Origin: MGBC120314 sp051877855
GTDB taxonomy: Bacteria > Bacillota > Clostridia > Lachnospirales > Lachnospiraceae
Length of the DNA stretch: 64,000 nt
Reading direction: 5' to 3'
Assembly (NCBI GenBank): GCA_051877855.1
Contig: JBJEJH010000001.1
Span: 1 to 64,000, forward strand
This document shows positions 40,825-50,374 of this stretch, one piece after another. Position 1 is the stretch's first letter; the number at the start of each line of letters is the position of its first letter. The translations under genes and the position numbers were made by a program. Under the pieces are notes generated by a model. It saw only the letters and a list, made by a program, of their open reading frames with translations, had not been told where the DNA came from and made no database searches.

Positions 40825-41412
40825 TTATGCCTTGCCCATACGGGTTCTGGTTGAAGTCTGATTATCATCATCCTCATCATTCCGATGAAGAATAGAGTGA
40901 ATAAAATGATATGTAAAGTCAAACAAATAGCTTACACAGAGTGCCACACTCACAAAAATAACATAACGGTCATCCAATGACATAACAAACTTTTCCACAT
41001 GGACATTCAGAATACGGAAAATGAACAGTGCCAAGAATCCCCAGGCAATAGTACTTTCCAAACAAAGAACACCTTTGTAATTAAACTTTTTATTGGTGTA
41101 ATCCCACCAGACTTCTCCGAATAGCTTATTCATCACGATTGCCGTCAAATACTCAAAGGCCGTAGCACAAATCGCACCAAACAAGTATAAGAGAATATTA
41201 CTGTCCGCAATCGGTCCAAACATATTAAATGCCAAAAATGTTCCAAAACCGTAAATAACACAGAATGGAAGTTTTGCAAAACCACGATTTTCCCAACGTC
41301 CCTTTTCCTTACGAATCACAACACATTCCATCGCCCAGCCAAAGAAACTGTAAATAAAAAACCAAATCACAAAATGACCCAGATCCATTCCATGGAAATA
41401 ATAACCTAACAT
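40825..41412 (-). CDS. Putative ABC-transporter-like membrane protein (CmpB/DUF1113 type)
   Basis: A 195-residue integral membrane protein. Five or six helices are visible: FVIWFFIYSFFGWAMECVVI with the family Trp-Glu, CVIYGFGTFLAFNMFG, NILLYLFGAICATAFEYLTAI, AWGFLALFIFRILN and YVIFVSVALCVSYLFD. This fits the CmpB-type family annotated as putative ABC transporter permease, although no ATPase is encoded nearby and the true function is unknown. The tail is acidic then basic (RNDEDDDNQTSTRTRMGKA). Monocistronic. Confidence 0.8.
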   Translation of the reverse strand: MLGYYFHGMDLGHFVIWFFIYSFFGWAMECVVIRKEKGRWENRGFAKLPFCVIYGFGTFLAFNMFGPIADSNILLYLFGAICATAFEYLTAIVMNKLFGEVWWDYTNKKFNYKGVLCLESTIAWGFLALFIFRILNVHVEKFVMSLDDRYVIFVSVALCVSYLFDFTYHFIHSILHRNDEDDDNQTSTRTRMGKA

Positions 41413-41555
41413 AATTCCTCACTCACTTATATAAAATTCTTTTTTAATACAAGTCTCAAATTCTACCCAAGTATATATCCTATACTATATTTAGTGATTT
41501 TGCAATAGTAATTTTTTATATATATTTTCCCAATTTTTACCAAAAATATGGCACT

Positions 41556-43043
41556 TTATCGAAGCAGCATCCCCACAGCATCCTTCCATCCCTGCACCAA
41601 CATATTGCGGTGATCCTCCTCCATGGAAGATTCAAACACCCGATCCGGCTGCAGAAGGTTCTTCAATTCTTCCTTGTCTTTCCAGAATCCAACCGATAAA
41701 CCTGCAAGGAATGCAGCCCCCATTCCCGTGGTTTCTACGCATTTGGGCCGTTCTACATTGATTCTTAAGATATCTGCCTGAAACTGCATCAGAAAATTAT
41801 TCACCGACGCGCCTCCATCTACCTTTAATGATTTCAAATGAATCTTCGAATCATTTTCCATCGCCTCCAACAAATCGTTTACCTGATATGCAATGGATTC
41901 CAATGCTCCACGGACAATATGATTTTTTCCCGCACCTCTGGTGAGACCGGTTATAATTCCCCTTGCATTCTGATTCCAGTATGGTGCGCCAAGCCCCGTA
42001 AATGCCGGAACAACATACACGCCGTTGGTATCCGAAACCTTCCTTGCAATTTCCTCCGTTTCTGCAGAAGTGCGAATCATCTGAAGTTCATCCCGAAGCC
42101 ATTGAATAACTCCACCGGCAACAAATACACTTCCCTCCAAAGCATACTCCGCCTTTTCTCCGGTTCCTGCTGCCAGCGTTGTAAGGAGACCATTGCCACT
42201 GCGGACAAGATGACTTCCCGTATTCATTAACATAAAACAGCCTGTTCCATAGGTATTCTTCACTTCTCCCTCTTCAAAACAACACTGTCCAAACAATGCC
42301 GCCTGCTGGTCACCCGCCACACCGGCAATGGGAATCGGCACACCTTGGGTAAGACTCCCCTCCGTGACACCAAAATTTCCACTTGAGGGCAGTACTTTGG
42401 CCAACATACTCCGGGGAATCTTAAAGTAATTTAAGATTTCATCATCCCAATCCAAGGTTTCAATATTAAATAGCATTGTGCGGGATGCATTCGTATAGTC
42501 CGTAGCAAAGACCTTTCTGCCGGTTAAATTATAAATTAACCATGTGTCAACCGTGCCAAAAAGGAGTTTCCCCTCTTCTGCCTTCTTTCTTGCTCCCTCC
42601 ACATGATCCAGAATCCAGCATATCTTTGTGGCAGAAAAATATGCATCCGGAATCAAGCCGGTCTTGGCATGAATTACATCGCCAAAACCTTCCTCATTCA
42701 ACCGGTCAATTCGTTCTGAAGTTCTTCGGCATTGCCATACAATTGCATTGTAGATTGGCCTTCCTGTCTCTTTATCCCAAACAATCGTGGTTTCACGCTG
42801 ATTGGTAATACCAATTGCCGCGATTTCCTCCGGCATACATCCAATCTTACTCATGGCCTCAGAAAGAACACTGATTTGTGATGACCAGATTTCCATCGGA
42901 TCATGTTCAACCCAACCTGCCTTAGGGTATATCTGGTTAAACTCTTTTTGTGCCATACTTTGAACTTTGCCATTGGCATCAAACAGAATACATCTGGAAC
43001 TTGTAGTCCCCTGATCCAATGCCATTATGTATTTTTTCCCCAT
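41556..43043 (-). CDS. glpK: Glycerol kinase
   Basis: A FGGY-family kinase of 495 residues producing glycerol 3-phosphate. MALDQGTTSSRCILFD (phosphate 1 motif), GITNQRETTIVWDKETGRPIYNAIVWQ (substrate contacts), AGVAGDQQAALFGQ and GLGAPYWN are diagnostic. The frame opens at 43073; AAGGAGAGG before the ATG at 43043 sets the start. The regulatory His of Gram-positive GlpK phosphorylated by the PTS would lie near residue 230; here that region reads KNTYGTGCFMLMNTG, without a clear equivalent, so PTS control is uncertain. No glpF or glpD adjoins. Confidence 0.95.
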   Translation of the reverse strand: MGKKYIMALDQGTTSSRCILFDANGKVQSMAQKEFNQIYPKAGWVEHDPMEIWSSQISVLSEAMSKIGCMPEEIAAIGITNQRETTIVWDKETGRPIYNAIVWQCRRTSERIDRLNEEGFGDVIHAKTGLIPDAYFSATKICWILDHVEGARKKAEEGKLLFGTVDTWLIYNLTGRKVFATDYTNASRTMLFNIETLDWDDEILNYFKIPRSMLAKVLPSSGNFGVTEGSLTQGVPIPIAGVAGDQQAALFGQCCFEEGEVKNTYGTGCFMLMNTGSHLVRSGNGLLTTLAAGTGEKAEYALEGSVFVAGGVIQWLRDELQMIRTSAETEEIARKVSDTNGVYVVPAFTGLGAPYWNQNARGIITGLTRGAGKNHIVRGALESIAYQVNDLLEAMENDSKIHLKSLKVDGGASVNNFLMQFQADILRINVERPKCVETTGMGAAFLAGLSVGFWKDKEELKNLLQPDRVFESSMEEDHRNMLVQGWKDAVGMLLR

Positions 43044-43093
43044 TCTTCCTCTCCTTATATCATAATTTAACATATCTCATTCTACTTTTACAA

Positions 43094-43132
43094 AAAGCTC
43101 CCAATCAGATGACACATCCGATCAGGAGCTCA
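43094..43132 (-). terminator. Terminator of the HAD phosphatase gene
   Basis: Minus-strand stem GAGCTCCTGATCGGATG paired with CATCTGATTGGGAGCT, followed by TTTTTG. It is 14 nt from the HAD stop and upstream of glpK. Confidence 0.8.
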
Positions 43133-43145
43133 TTTTTAGATTAAA

Positions 43146-43922
43146 TCATAAATTAAGCAGTTCTTTTATAGTCCATTCCACACGTTTTGACGATCCATAA
43201 GCGATCTGTTTCAATTGTTCCTTTGCACATTCCATGGCATAACCTTGGCCAACCGCCCGGAACATACCAATGTCATTAAAACTATCACCAAAAGCAATCG
43301 TCTCATCCTTATGAATATCGAATTGCTCCATCAACGCATTAAGGCCCACACTCTTGTCAACCCCCGGTGCCGTAAACTCCAGCCATTCGTTAGCTGAATA
43401 GATCACATTGAAGTGCTTGGACCAACGGCTTAAGAAATAATCTTCCACACAAGAAATGCCCTTTTTATTATATATGCCGATTTTCAAATAATCTTCACCA
43501 ATATTCTTAAATGTATTCAGAACATTGACATTATTAAAGCAGGTCTCACGAATCTTAAGATCGTAAGCTTCCTCCTTCGGCTTCATATATGCAATAAATT
43601 CACCATACACCAGAAATTCGCAGTCCGGTTTCATTTCAACATCGTACAGCAATTCCTCCGCCAGATCGCGGTTCATGGACTTTTTCAACACATTTTTACC
43701 ATGATAAACCGTCAATGCGCCATCACTGCAGACCAATGCGATCTTATCCATCACCGGCTCAAACAAATGCTTGAGCTCGCAATATGGCCGTCCACTGGCA
43801 ACAACAAACAATATGCCCTTTTCACTTACCGCATTGATTACGTCAAATGCTTCCTGACTGATCTGCGTTTCCCCACGTCCAAGCAATGTGCCATCCACAT
43901 CACTCGCTATCATCTTAATCAT
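43146..43922 (-). CDS. HAD-superfamily phosphatase, Cof type
   Basis: A 258-residue HAD phosphatase with a C2B cap, dephosphorylating small sugar phosphates or nucleotides. Motif I is ASDVDGTLLGRG (Asp8 nucleophile, Asp10), motif II VVASGRP, motif III Lys in GVDKSVGL and motif IV FGDSFNDIGMF. It lies 31 nt after the isocitrate dehydrogenase gene on the same strand and probably shares its transcript. Substrate unknown. Confidence 0.9.
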   Translation of the reverse strand: MIKMIASDVDGTLLGRGETQISQEAFDVINAVSEKGILFVVASGRPYCELKHLFEPVMDKIALVCSDGALTVYHGKNVLKKSMNRDLAEELLYDVEMKPDCEFLVYGEFIAYMKPKEEAYDLKIRETCFNNVNVLNTFKNIGEDYLKIGIYNKKGISCVEDYFLSRWSKHFNVIYSANEWLEFTAPGVDKSVGLNALMEQFDIHKDETIAFGDSFNDIGMFRAVGQGYAMECAKEQLKQIAYGSSKRVEWTIKELLNL

Positions 43923-43953
43923 AGTATAGTAAATCCTTTTCTAGATTTCGAAA

Positions 43954-45162
43954 TTACATTGCTGCCTCTAAAGTTCTGCGAATTGCCTTGATAAATTCCT
44001 CGCTGTTAAGCACTACCGGATTTGGAAGCTTGGTAATAATGGCAAGGTCGTTGGTCATCTCACCATTCTCAATCGTATCGATACAAGCCTTCTCCAGCTT
44101 CTGTGCAAATGCTACAAGCTCCGGCAGGTTATCCATCTCACCACGCTTCTTTAAAGCACCGGTCCATGCAAAAATTGTTGCAATCGGATTCGTTGAAGTC
44201 TTCTCTCCCTTTAAGTACTTATAGTAATGTCTCTGTACCGTTCCATGTGCTGCCTCATACTCATAGTTTCCTTCCGGTGAAACAAGAACCGACGTCATCA
44301 TCGATAATGATCCAAATGCCGTAGCAACCATATCGGACATTACATCACCGTCATAGTTCTTACAAGCCCAGATGTAACCACCCTCAGAACGGATAACTCT
44401 TGCAACTGCGTCATCAATCAGTGTATAGAAATATTCAATTCCTGCTTCTTTAAACTTTTCCGCATATTCTGCATCAAAAATTTCCTGGAAAATATCCTTA
44501 AAGGTATGGTCATACTTTTTGGAAATGGTATCCTTTGTTGCAAACCATAAATCCTGCTTTGTATCCAGTGCAAAGTTAAAGCAGCTTCTTGCAAAACTTT
44601 CAATGGAGCTTGTAAGATTATGCATGCCCTGAATAATTCCTGAGCCCTTAAAGTCATGGATTAACTCACGTGTCTCACTTCCGTCTTCTGCCGTATAGAC
44701 AAGTTCAGCCTTTCCCGGACCCGGAATCTTCATCTCAGATCCCTTATATACATCACCATATGCGTGTCTTGCAATAGTAATCGGCTTCTTCCATGTGGAA
44801 ACATATGGCTCAATACCCTTTACGATAATCGGTGCACGAAAAACCGTTCCGTCAAGAATTGCACGAATGGTTCCATTCGGGCTCTTCCACATTTCCTTAA
44901 GGTTATATTCCGTCATTCTTGCTGCATTAGGTGTAATAGTTGCACACTTGACTGCAACACCATATTTCTTTGTAGCATTAGCAGAATCCACTGTTACCTG
45001 GTCGTTGGTTTCATTTCTGTACTCAAGACCAAGGTCGTAATATTCCGTCTTTAAGTCAACGAATGGTAATAAAAGTTCATCCTTAATCATCTTCCAGAGA
45101 ACTCTGGTCATCTCGTCTCCATCCATCTCAACAAGTGGTGTTGTCATTTTAATCTTTTCCAT
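43954..45162 (-). CDS. icd: NADP-dependent isocitrate dehydrogenase
   Basis: A 402-residue isocitrate dehydrogenase of the eukaryotic-like NADP-dependent subfamily (type II), oxidising isocitrate to 2-oxoglutarate and giving NADPH. VEMDGDEMTRVLWKMIKDEL at the start, RNETNDQVTVDSANATKKYGVAVKCATITP, SPNGTIRAILDGTVFRAPI, and EAAHGTVQRHYYKYLKGEKTSTNPIATIFAW for the cofactor pocket are diagnostic. The frame reaches 45195 but AGGAGG before the ATG at 45162 is decisive. It supplies the carbon skeleton for glutamate, matching the nearby amino acid genes. Confidence 0.95.
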   Translation of the reverse strand: MEKIKMTTPLVEMDGDEMTRVLWKMIKDELLLPFVDLKTEYYDLGLEYRNETNDQVTVDSANATKKYGVAVKCATITPNAARMTEYNLKEMWKSPNGTIRAILDGTVFRAPIIVKGIEPYVSTWKKPITIARHAYGDVYKGSEMKIPGPGKAELVYTAEDGSETRELIHDFKGSGIIQGMHNLTSSIESFARSCFNFALDTKQDLWFATKDTISKKYDHTFKDIFQEIFDAEYAEKFKEAGIEYFYTLIDDAVARVIRSEGGYIWACKNYDGDVMSDMVATAFGSLSMMTSVLVSPEGNYEYEAAHGTVQRHYYKYLKGEKTSTNPIATIFAWTGALKKRGEMDNLPELVAFAQKLEKACIDTIENGEMTNDLAIITKLPNPVVLNSEEFIKAIRRTLEAAM

Positions 45163-45282
45163 AAACGTATCCTCCTGAATCCACAAGAATTGCACTTTGC
45201 ACCTTTATGGGCGAAAGTAAAAATTTGATATCATTTTATAATAAAATGCATGATTTGTAAACTCTTCATATCAGAGTAAAAT

Positions 45283-45924
45283 TTATTCTTTCCGTAGCTC
45301 CGTCAGTTCATCCATTATTTCCTCATAGGATTTCCCAAGCTCAATATACCGGTAATCACCATCAATCAGGTAGGAATCGTACTCTTCAGGAGTAATCATT
45401 TCTTCCCCATAAAAATAATATAAGGTTTCCTCATTAAACTCGATTCCATCTGACATTTCATAAATCTCATTATAATTAGAACAACATAATGCCTGTTCAT
45501 AAAATTCTTTTCGTTCCTTGTCCTCCCCTATCATCCAGTAATCCAGCCACCGGATTTGTCCTGCAAAATCAGCATCATAGACACGCATTACATTATCCCT
45601 TGGACTGTATTCATATCCGGCAATCCCCATGGCTCCATAAACACACTGGTCTACAATGGTGGTAATCCCCTTCGGTCCGTAAGAAAAAACGCTCAAATAG
45701 AATCCCTGTCTGCCCGCCGCAAGCTCCGGAATATCATCATCATCCACATAAATCAGTTCAAATGAACTCTCCGGATCTTCCTGCATGCATTCTGTCATCT
45801 TATCCACATATGCTTCCATCCAGCCATCCATTTGGGTCGTCTCTGTCTTTGGTGATTCCTGAAAACTTCCGCTTCCGGTAAGAAAAATTAACCCAAGTAA
45901 TAATAGAAACTTTATAATAGTCAT
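45283..45924 (-). CDS. Secreted or lipid-free exported protein, unknown
   Basis: A protein of about 213 residues. The N terminus MTIIKFLLLLGLIFLTGSGSF is a short signal peptide; it lacks a lipobox Cys. The mature part is acidic (DPESSFELIYVDDDDIPELAAGR, WMIGEDKERKEFYEQAL) and the DDDIPELA pattern resembles the calcium-like or EF-hand-type DxDxxxEL repeat of Lachnospiraceae secreted proteins. The frame opens at 45945 on an ATG overlapping the ribosome site; the ATG at 45924 after GGGGGGCGGG is chosen. It follows the 67-residue gene by 33 nt and belongs to the SulP transporter transcript. Confidence 0.72.
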   Translation of the reverse strand: MTIIKFLLLLGLIFLTGSGSFQESPKTETTQMDGWMEAYVDKMTECMQEDPESSFELIYVDDDDIPELAAGRQGFYLSVFSYGPKGITTIVDQCVYGAMGIAGYEYSPRDNVMRVYDADFAGQIRWLDYWMIGEDKERKEFYEQALCCSNYNEIYEMSDGIEFNEETLYYFYGEEMITPEEYDSYLIDGDYRYIELGKSYEEIMDELTELRKE

Positions 45925-45957
45925 ATGAACCCGCCCCCCTTGCATTTTATCAACCCA

Positions 45958-46161
45958 TTATTTTCCTTCCGGTTCGGAATAAAAATCCGTCTGAAATTCT
46001 GCATTAATTTCTGAGATTTCCTTTTCCCCGTTAATATAATCCCGATACATATCCCACAAATCAATTTCACAGTCATTCAATCCGTCATCCTCCGGAATCC
46101 ATTCCTTAATCAGGGCAATTCGTTCCTGTTTGGTTGTGTCTTTTATTAAAACGCTTTTCAA
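45958..46161 (-). CDS. Conserved small protein, unknown (67 residues)
   Basis: An acidic 67-residue cytosolic protein: VLIKDTTKQERIALIKEWIPEDDGLNDCEIDLWDMYRDYINGEKEISEINAEF. Similar short proteins with a KDTTxxER start and a Cys in the middle occur in Clostridia without known function. The start is TTG, with AAGGAG eight bases upstream, and it overlaps the SulP stop as TTGA, so its translation is coupled to the transporter. It may regulate that transporter, which is a guess from coupling only. Confidence 0.72.
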   Translation of the reverse strand: MKSVLIKDTTKQERIALIKEWIPEDDGLNDCEIDLWDMYRDYINGEKEISEINAEFQTDFYSEPEGK

Positions 46162-48284
46162 CTTTTCTTCTCCTTATCCTTTTCCCTCATCTTCATAACT
46201 TTCTCGTAATATCCCGGATTTTTCTGTCTCAGATGTTCCTCAATCTCCTCACGGTGCCTCTTTAACATCTCCAGTGCCTCCGGACTTAAGTTCTTAATTT
46301 TCTTTTCAATGACCTCACGTCTCTGTGCAATCCGCTTTTCTATCTCCTTGATATCCGTCTTTAATTCACTTGCATCTTCAAGCTCAGACAAATGCATTTC
46401 CAGACGTTCCAGAAGTTCATCCTCATCAAAGAGACCAACTCGACCCCAGGATGCATCATTTTCTGCCTCTACAATAGTAGAGGCGCTGTAGTCTTCTGTG
46501 TGTGCCAACCTCTCCGCCATCTCGGTTGCAAGCTGTTCCATTTTTTCCTCAGCACCCTCACCAAATGCCCATTCAAATTCCGCCAGACGCTCATTAGCCT
46601 CCACATACGGATATTCCACGCCTTTTTCCACACCCTCCAAAGGATAGGGCTTCGTCACACCTGCTGAACGTAAAGCAAGGGATACCGTTCGACGCACTAC
46701 ACCCTCTTCAATGAGACTCTCTGCTCCAAGTGCCCGGAGTTGATCATTCACCGCCCCCACATGCTCGGTCAGATAAAAATGAATTCCACGATTCTTAAGA
46801 TTGCGATTCAGGATAACCAGTCGTTCCGCCGCCGTAATATCAATATTTCCTATTCCTCTTGCATCCACAATAACCTGTTTGGTATCTTCCTTTATGGCAT
46901 TTTCAATATCCTGCTGAAATGCATTAATATTGGCAAAGAAGAGATTACCGCTAAAACGGTAAATCACCGTATGCTCAATCGGTATGGCATCCCGGTTTCT
47001 CTTAAGATTGTACAATTCCTCATGCCCCGGTATCATTCCAAGAAATGCTTTTGGTGGAATTACCGCACGGATAATTACTGCAACGAAGGATAACACCACG
47101 CCGATTACTACACCGTAAATAGTTCCTAAGAGCAGTACTCCCAAAAATGCTGCCATGAAAATTCCAAATTCCTGCTTATCCGATTGCCACGTCTTTTTCG
47201 CCACTTTAAATTCAATAATGCCAATCAGCGCTGAAACCACGATTCCCGTCAAAACCGGTATCGGAAGATATGCAAGAATTCCTGTACCAAAAAGCAGTAC
47301 CAGAATCATTGTAATTGCTGCAGCAATGGACATCACCTGGGATTTACAACCATACTGATCTGCAATTCCGGTTCTCGATACACTTCCGTTAATCGGGCAG
47401 CAGCCTACCAGTGCGCCTGCCGCATTACCCGCCGCATAGGCCAGCACTTCACGGTTATTATTAATCTTGTAATTATAGCGCAACGCAAAATTATTGGTTG
47501 CAAGAAGAGTCTGCGCCACAATTACCAGCGCAATTGTAAGGGATAGTACAATGATATCTTCTCCATGCTCCAAAAGAACGGAGAAATCCGGCAGAATAAT
47601 TTTAGGAAGTCCCGCCTCCACACTCGGGAGCAGCTTGACTCCATACCGGTCAACATGAAAGAAAGCCGTAAGTCCTGCACCGACTGCCATAAGCGCAACG
47701 GACATCGGAAACTTCGGAATATATTTCTTGGCAATCTGCATAATGATCACCGTTCCAATTCCAAGCGCCGCAGAAAGGAGATTAAAATGTTTCAACTCCT
47801 CCCAGATATGAAAAAGCAGTACAAATAATTCGCCCGTTCCCACATCACCGCCAAAAAGCTTCGGAACCAGCATCAGAATAATGGTGCATCCAATACCTGA
47901 AATAAACCCGCCCATAACCGGTGTGGATATGTAATTAACCAGTTTTCCGGCCTTTACAAAATAAAAAATCAAAAGCCAGACCGCCGTAACCATGGTTATT
48001 ACCGGAACAATCTGCATTGCCTCCGGTGAACCCGACACAATTCCAAGGCTTGCAAGAAAGCCTCCTACCAGCGCTGCCGGAGTCGCATCCACTCCGAATA
48101 CAAACTGTGGTGAGGACGTAAAGAATCCATATACCAGAATCGGAAGCACCGAACCATACAGTCCGTAAACCGCCGGAAGTCCTGCAACCTGGGCATATCC
48201 CATGGCAATCGGTATGGATACCAGCGCAACAATAATTCCCGAAAGGATGTCTTTTGTCAGATTTTCTTTCCTAAAATACTTCAT
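46158..48284 (-). CDS. SulP-family anion transporter with STAS domain and long coiled-coil tail
   Basis: A 708-residue SLC26/SulP transporter. The membrane domain (about 1-400) starts with FRKENLTKDILSGIIVALVSIPIAMGYAQVAGLPAVYGLYGSVLP, the family signature, with around fourteen helices. A STAS domain follows (about 430-545: HTVIYRFSGNLFFANINAFQQDIEN, KQVIVDARGIGNIDITAAERL). The last 150 residues are strongly charged and predicted coiled coil (ERLEMHLSELEDASELKTDIKEIEKRIAQRREVIEKKIK), longer than in typical family members. Substrate may be sulfate, bicarbonate or dicarboxylate. First gene of a three-gene unit. Confidence 0.92.
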   Translation of the reverse strand: MKYFRKENLTKDILSGIIVALVSIPIAMGYAQVAGLPAVYGLYGSVLPILVYGFFTSSPQFVFGVDATPAALVGGFLASLGIVSGSPEAMQIVPVITMVTAVWLLIFYFVKAGKLVNYISTPVMGGFISGIGCTIILMLVPKLFGGDVGTGELFVLLFHIWEELKHFNLLSAALGIGTVIIMQIAKKYIPKFPMSVALMAVGAGLTAFFHVDRYGVKLLPSVEAGLPKIILPDFSVLLEHGEDIIVLSLTIALVIVAQTLLATNNFALRYNYKINNNREVLAYAAGNAAGALVGCCPINGSVSRTGIADQYGCKSQVMSIAAAITMILVLLFGTGILAYLPIPVLTGIVVSALIGIIEFKVAKKTWQSDKQEFGIFMAAFLGVLLLGTIYGVVIGVVLSFVAVIIRAVIPPKAFLGMIPGHEELYNLKRNRDAIPIEHTVIYRFSGNLFFANINAFQQDIENAIKEDTKQVIVDARGIGNIDITAAERLVILNRNLKNRGIHFYLTEHVGAVNDQLRALGAESLIEEGVVRRTVSLALRSAGVTKPYPLEGVEKGVEYPYVEANERLAEFEWAFGEGAEEKMEQLATEMAERLAHTEDYSASTIVEAENDASWGRVGLFDEDELLERLEMHLSELEDASELKTDIKEIEKRIAQRREVIEKKIKNLSPEALEMLKRHREEIEEHLRQKNPGYYEKVMKMREKDKEKKS

Positions 48285-48372
48285 TCACCAATCCCCTTTA
48301 AGTTATTTTACATAATTATAACAAATAAATTCCGTTCTTACCATTAAATAACTATTAAATTTATCCCACAAA

Positions 48373-48401
48373 TTGACGTTTTCCTTCTACTTTGATATAA
48401 T
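48373..48401 (+). promoter_or_regulatory. asnB promoter
   Basis: -35 TTGACG (48373-48378), a 17-bp spacer and perfect -10 TATAAT (48396-48401). The leader is about 70 nt and shows no T-box-like sequence. Confidence 0.8.
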
Positions 48402-48477
48402 TTGGATGATTATGGTTAAGAATATGTGAGAAAACACACGTCAATAGGATTACGCTACTGGCAGATTGGAGGCTAAC

Positions 48478-50322
48478 ATGTGTGGTTTTTGCGGTTTTAC
48501 CGGAGATTTAGATGACAAGGAAACTTGTCTTACGAATATGATGAACAAAATTATCCATCGCGGACCCGACAGCGCAGGTCAGCACATAGATGATTCTGTG
48601 GCAATGGGATTTCGACGTTTAAGTATTATCGACCTGGACTTTGGAAGCCAGCCGATGTACAACGAGGATAGGTCCATTGTCATTACCTTTAACGGAGAGA
48701 TCTATAACCACCAGATTCTGCGTGAAGACTTAATTGCCAAAGGTCATGTCTTTTCCAACAACGCAGATACGGAAGTTCTGATTCATGCCTATGAAGAGTA
48801 CGGTCCGGACATGTTAAACATGCTTCGCGGTATGTTTGCATTTGTTATATGGGACAGCAATAAAAAGCAGCTTTTCGGTGCAAGAGATTATTTTGGAATC
48901 AAGCCGTTTTATTATACCAATATCAACGGTAATCTGGTGTACGGTTCCGAAATCAAGAGCATTCTCGAATATCCGGGATACCAGAAGGAAATGAATGAAA
49001 ATGCTCTGGAAAACTACCTTACCTTCCAGTATTCCGTACTGCCGGAAACATTTTTCAAAGGAATCTTTAAATTAATGCCGGCTCACTATTTTATTTTCAA
49101 GGACGGAAAAATGGAAATCACCCGTTACTGGGAGCCAAAATTTGAAGCGGATGAAAATGTTACCATGGAAGAACTGGTTGACAAAATTGATGATGTTATG
49201 CAGGATTCCGTAAAGAGCCACAAGATTAGTGATGTGGAAGTTGGTTCCTTCCTTTCAAGCGGTGTGGACTCCAGTTATGTAGCCGCAAGTTTCCATGGCG
49301 ACAAGACCTTTACCGTGGGCTTTGATTATGAAAAATATAATGAAATCGACTATGCAAAGTCTTTATCCGAAAAGATCAAGATTGACAATTACAGCAAATT
49401 AATTACCACCGACGAGTACTGGGATTCTCTCCCAAAAATCCAGTACCACATGGATGAGCCACTTGCAGACCCATCCGCTATTGCTCTTTACTTTGTAAGT
49501 AAGACCGCTGCGGAACATGTTAAGGTTGCTTTATCCGGTGAGGGTGCCGATGAATTTTTCGGTGGTTATAATATTTACCACGAACCGTTATCTCTGGCTC
49601 CGATGAAGAAGATTCCAAAGCCTGTCCGCAAAGCAATGGCAGGAATCGCCGGTGCTCTTCCATTGAAGTTCAAGGGTAAGAATTTCTTAATCCGTGCCAG
49701 CAAAGATGTAGAAGAACGCTTTATTGGAAATGCATTCATGTTCAACGAGAAAGAACGGGCAAAAATATTAAAGAATCCAACCGGAAAATATCCGTTTACG
49801 GAACTTACCAAACCATACTATGCCAAGGTTGCTGACAAAGACGATGTAACCAAGATGCAGTATATTGATATTCATTTCTGGCTGATTGGCGATATTCTCC
49901 TTAAGGCAGACAAAATGAGTATGGCCAATTCCCTCGAGGTACGTGTACCGTTCCTTGACAAGGAAGTATTTGACCTGGCAAGAACCATTCCAACCAAATA
50001 TAAGGTTACGGACAAAAACACCAAGGTAGCCATGCGTGAGGCAGCCCACCGCTATCTCCCGGACATGGTTGCCGAGAAGAAAAAGCTGGGATTCCCGGTT
50101 CCGATCCGAATCTGGTTAAAAGAGGACAAGTATTACAATATGGTAAAAGAGGCCTTTACCGACGAAGCCGCAGCAAAATTCTTTAACGTGGACGAAATCG
50201 TGAAGCTACTTGACCGCCACAGAGCCGGCAAAGAAGACAACAGCAGAAAAATATGGACGATCTTCATGTTTCTGGTATGGTATCAGGAATTCTTCGGAGA
50301 CGATGAGAAAAAGGCAGCGTAA
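48478..50322 (+). CDS. asnB: Asparagine synthase (glutamine-hydrolysing)
   Basis: A 614-residue class II amidotransferase. The mature N terminus is Cys2 (MCGFCGFTGDL), the glutaminase nucleophile, so the ATG at 48478 is the start rather than a TTG at 48466; GGAGG lies upstream. Glutaminase motifs: HRGPDSAGQ, RRLSIIDLDFGSQPM, TFNGEIYNH. The synthetase domain has the PP-loop SFLSSGVDSSYV and ALSGEGADEFFGGY. It converts aspartate to asparagine with ATP and glutamine. Monocistronic with its own promoter and terminator; the terminator hairpin contains the stop codon. Confidence 0.95.
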   Translation: MCGFCGFTGDLDDKETCLTNMMNKIIHRGPDSAGQHIDDSVAMGFRRLSIIDLDFGSQPMYNEDRSIVITFNGEIYNHQILREDLIAKGHVFSNNADTEVLIHAYEEYGPDMLNMLRGMFAFVIWDSNKKQLFGARDYFGIKPFYYTNINGNLVYGSEIKSILEYPGYQKEMNENALENYLTFQYSVLPETFFKGIFKLMPAHYFIFKDGKMEITRYWEPKFEADENVTMEELVDKIDDVMQDSVKSHKISDVEVGSFLSSGVDSSYVAASFHGDKTFTVGFDYEKYNEIDYAKSLSEKIKIDNYSKLITTDEYWDSLPKIQYHMDEPLADPSAIALYFVSKTAAEHVKVALSGEGADEFFGGYNIYHEPLSLAPMKKIPKPVRKAMAGIAGALPLKFKGKNFLIRASKDVEERFIGNAFMFNEKERAKILKNPTGKYPFTELTKPYYAKVADKDDVTKMQYIDIHFWLIGDILLKADKMSMANSLEVRVPFLDKEVFDLARTIPTKYKVTDKNTKVAMREAAHRYLPDMVAEKKKLGFPVPIRIWLKEDKYYNMVKEAFTDEAAAKFFNVDEIVKLLDRHRAGKEDNSRKIWTIFMFLVWYQEFFGDDEKKAA

Positions 50323-50338
50323 GCTGCCTTTTATATTT
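50313..50338 (+). terminator. asnB terminator overlapping the stop codon
   Basis: GGCAGC-GTAA-GCTGCC followed by TTTTATATTTT. The loop contains the TAA stop codon (50320-50322). Confidence 0.85.
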
Positions 50339-50374
50339 TCTTCGTTTCCTATTATGTAAATCAATGATATGTGT

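Noticed and set aside
45233..45249. CATTTTATAATAAAATG palindrome after icd start region as operator
   Set aside because: It is A/T-only apart from its ends, short and expected by chance in AT-rich spacers; no second copy seen.
48301..48477. T-box or other amino acid riboswitch in the asnB leader
   Set aside because: The leader is only about 70 nt and shows neither a T-box consensus nor an antiterminator pair.
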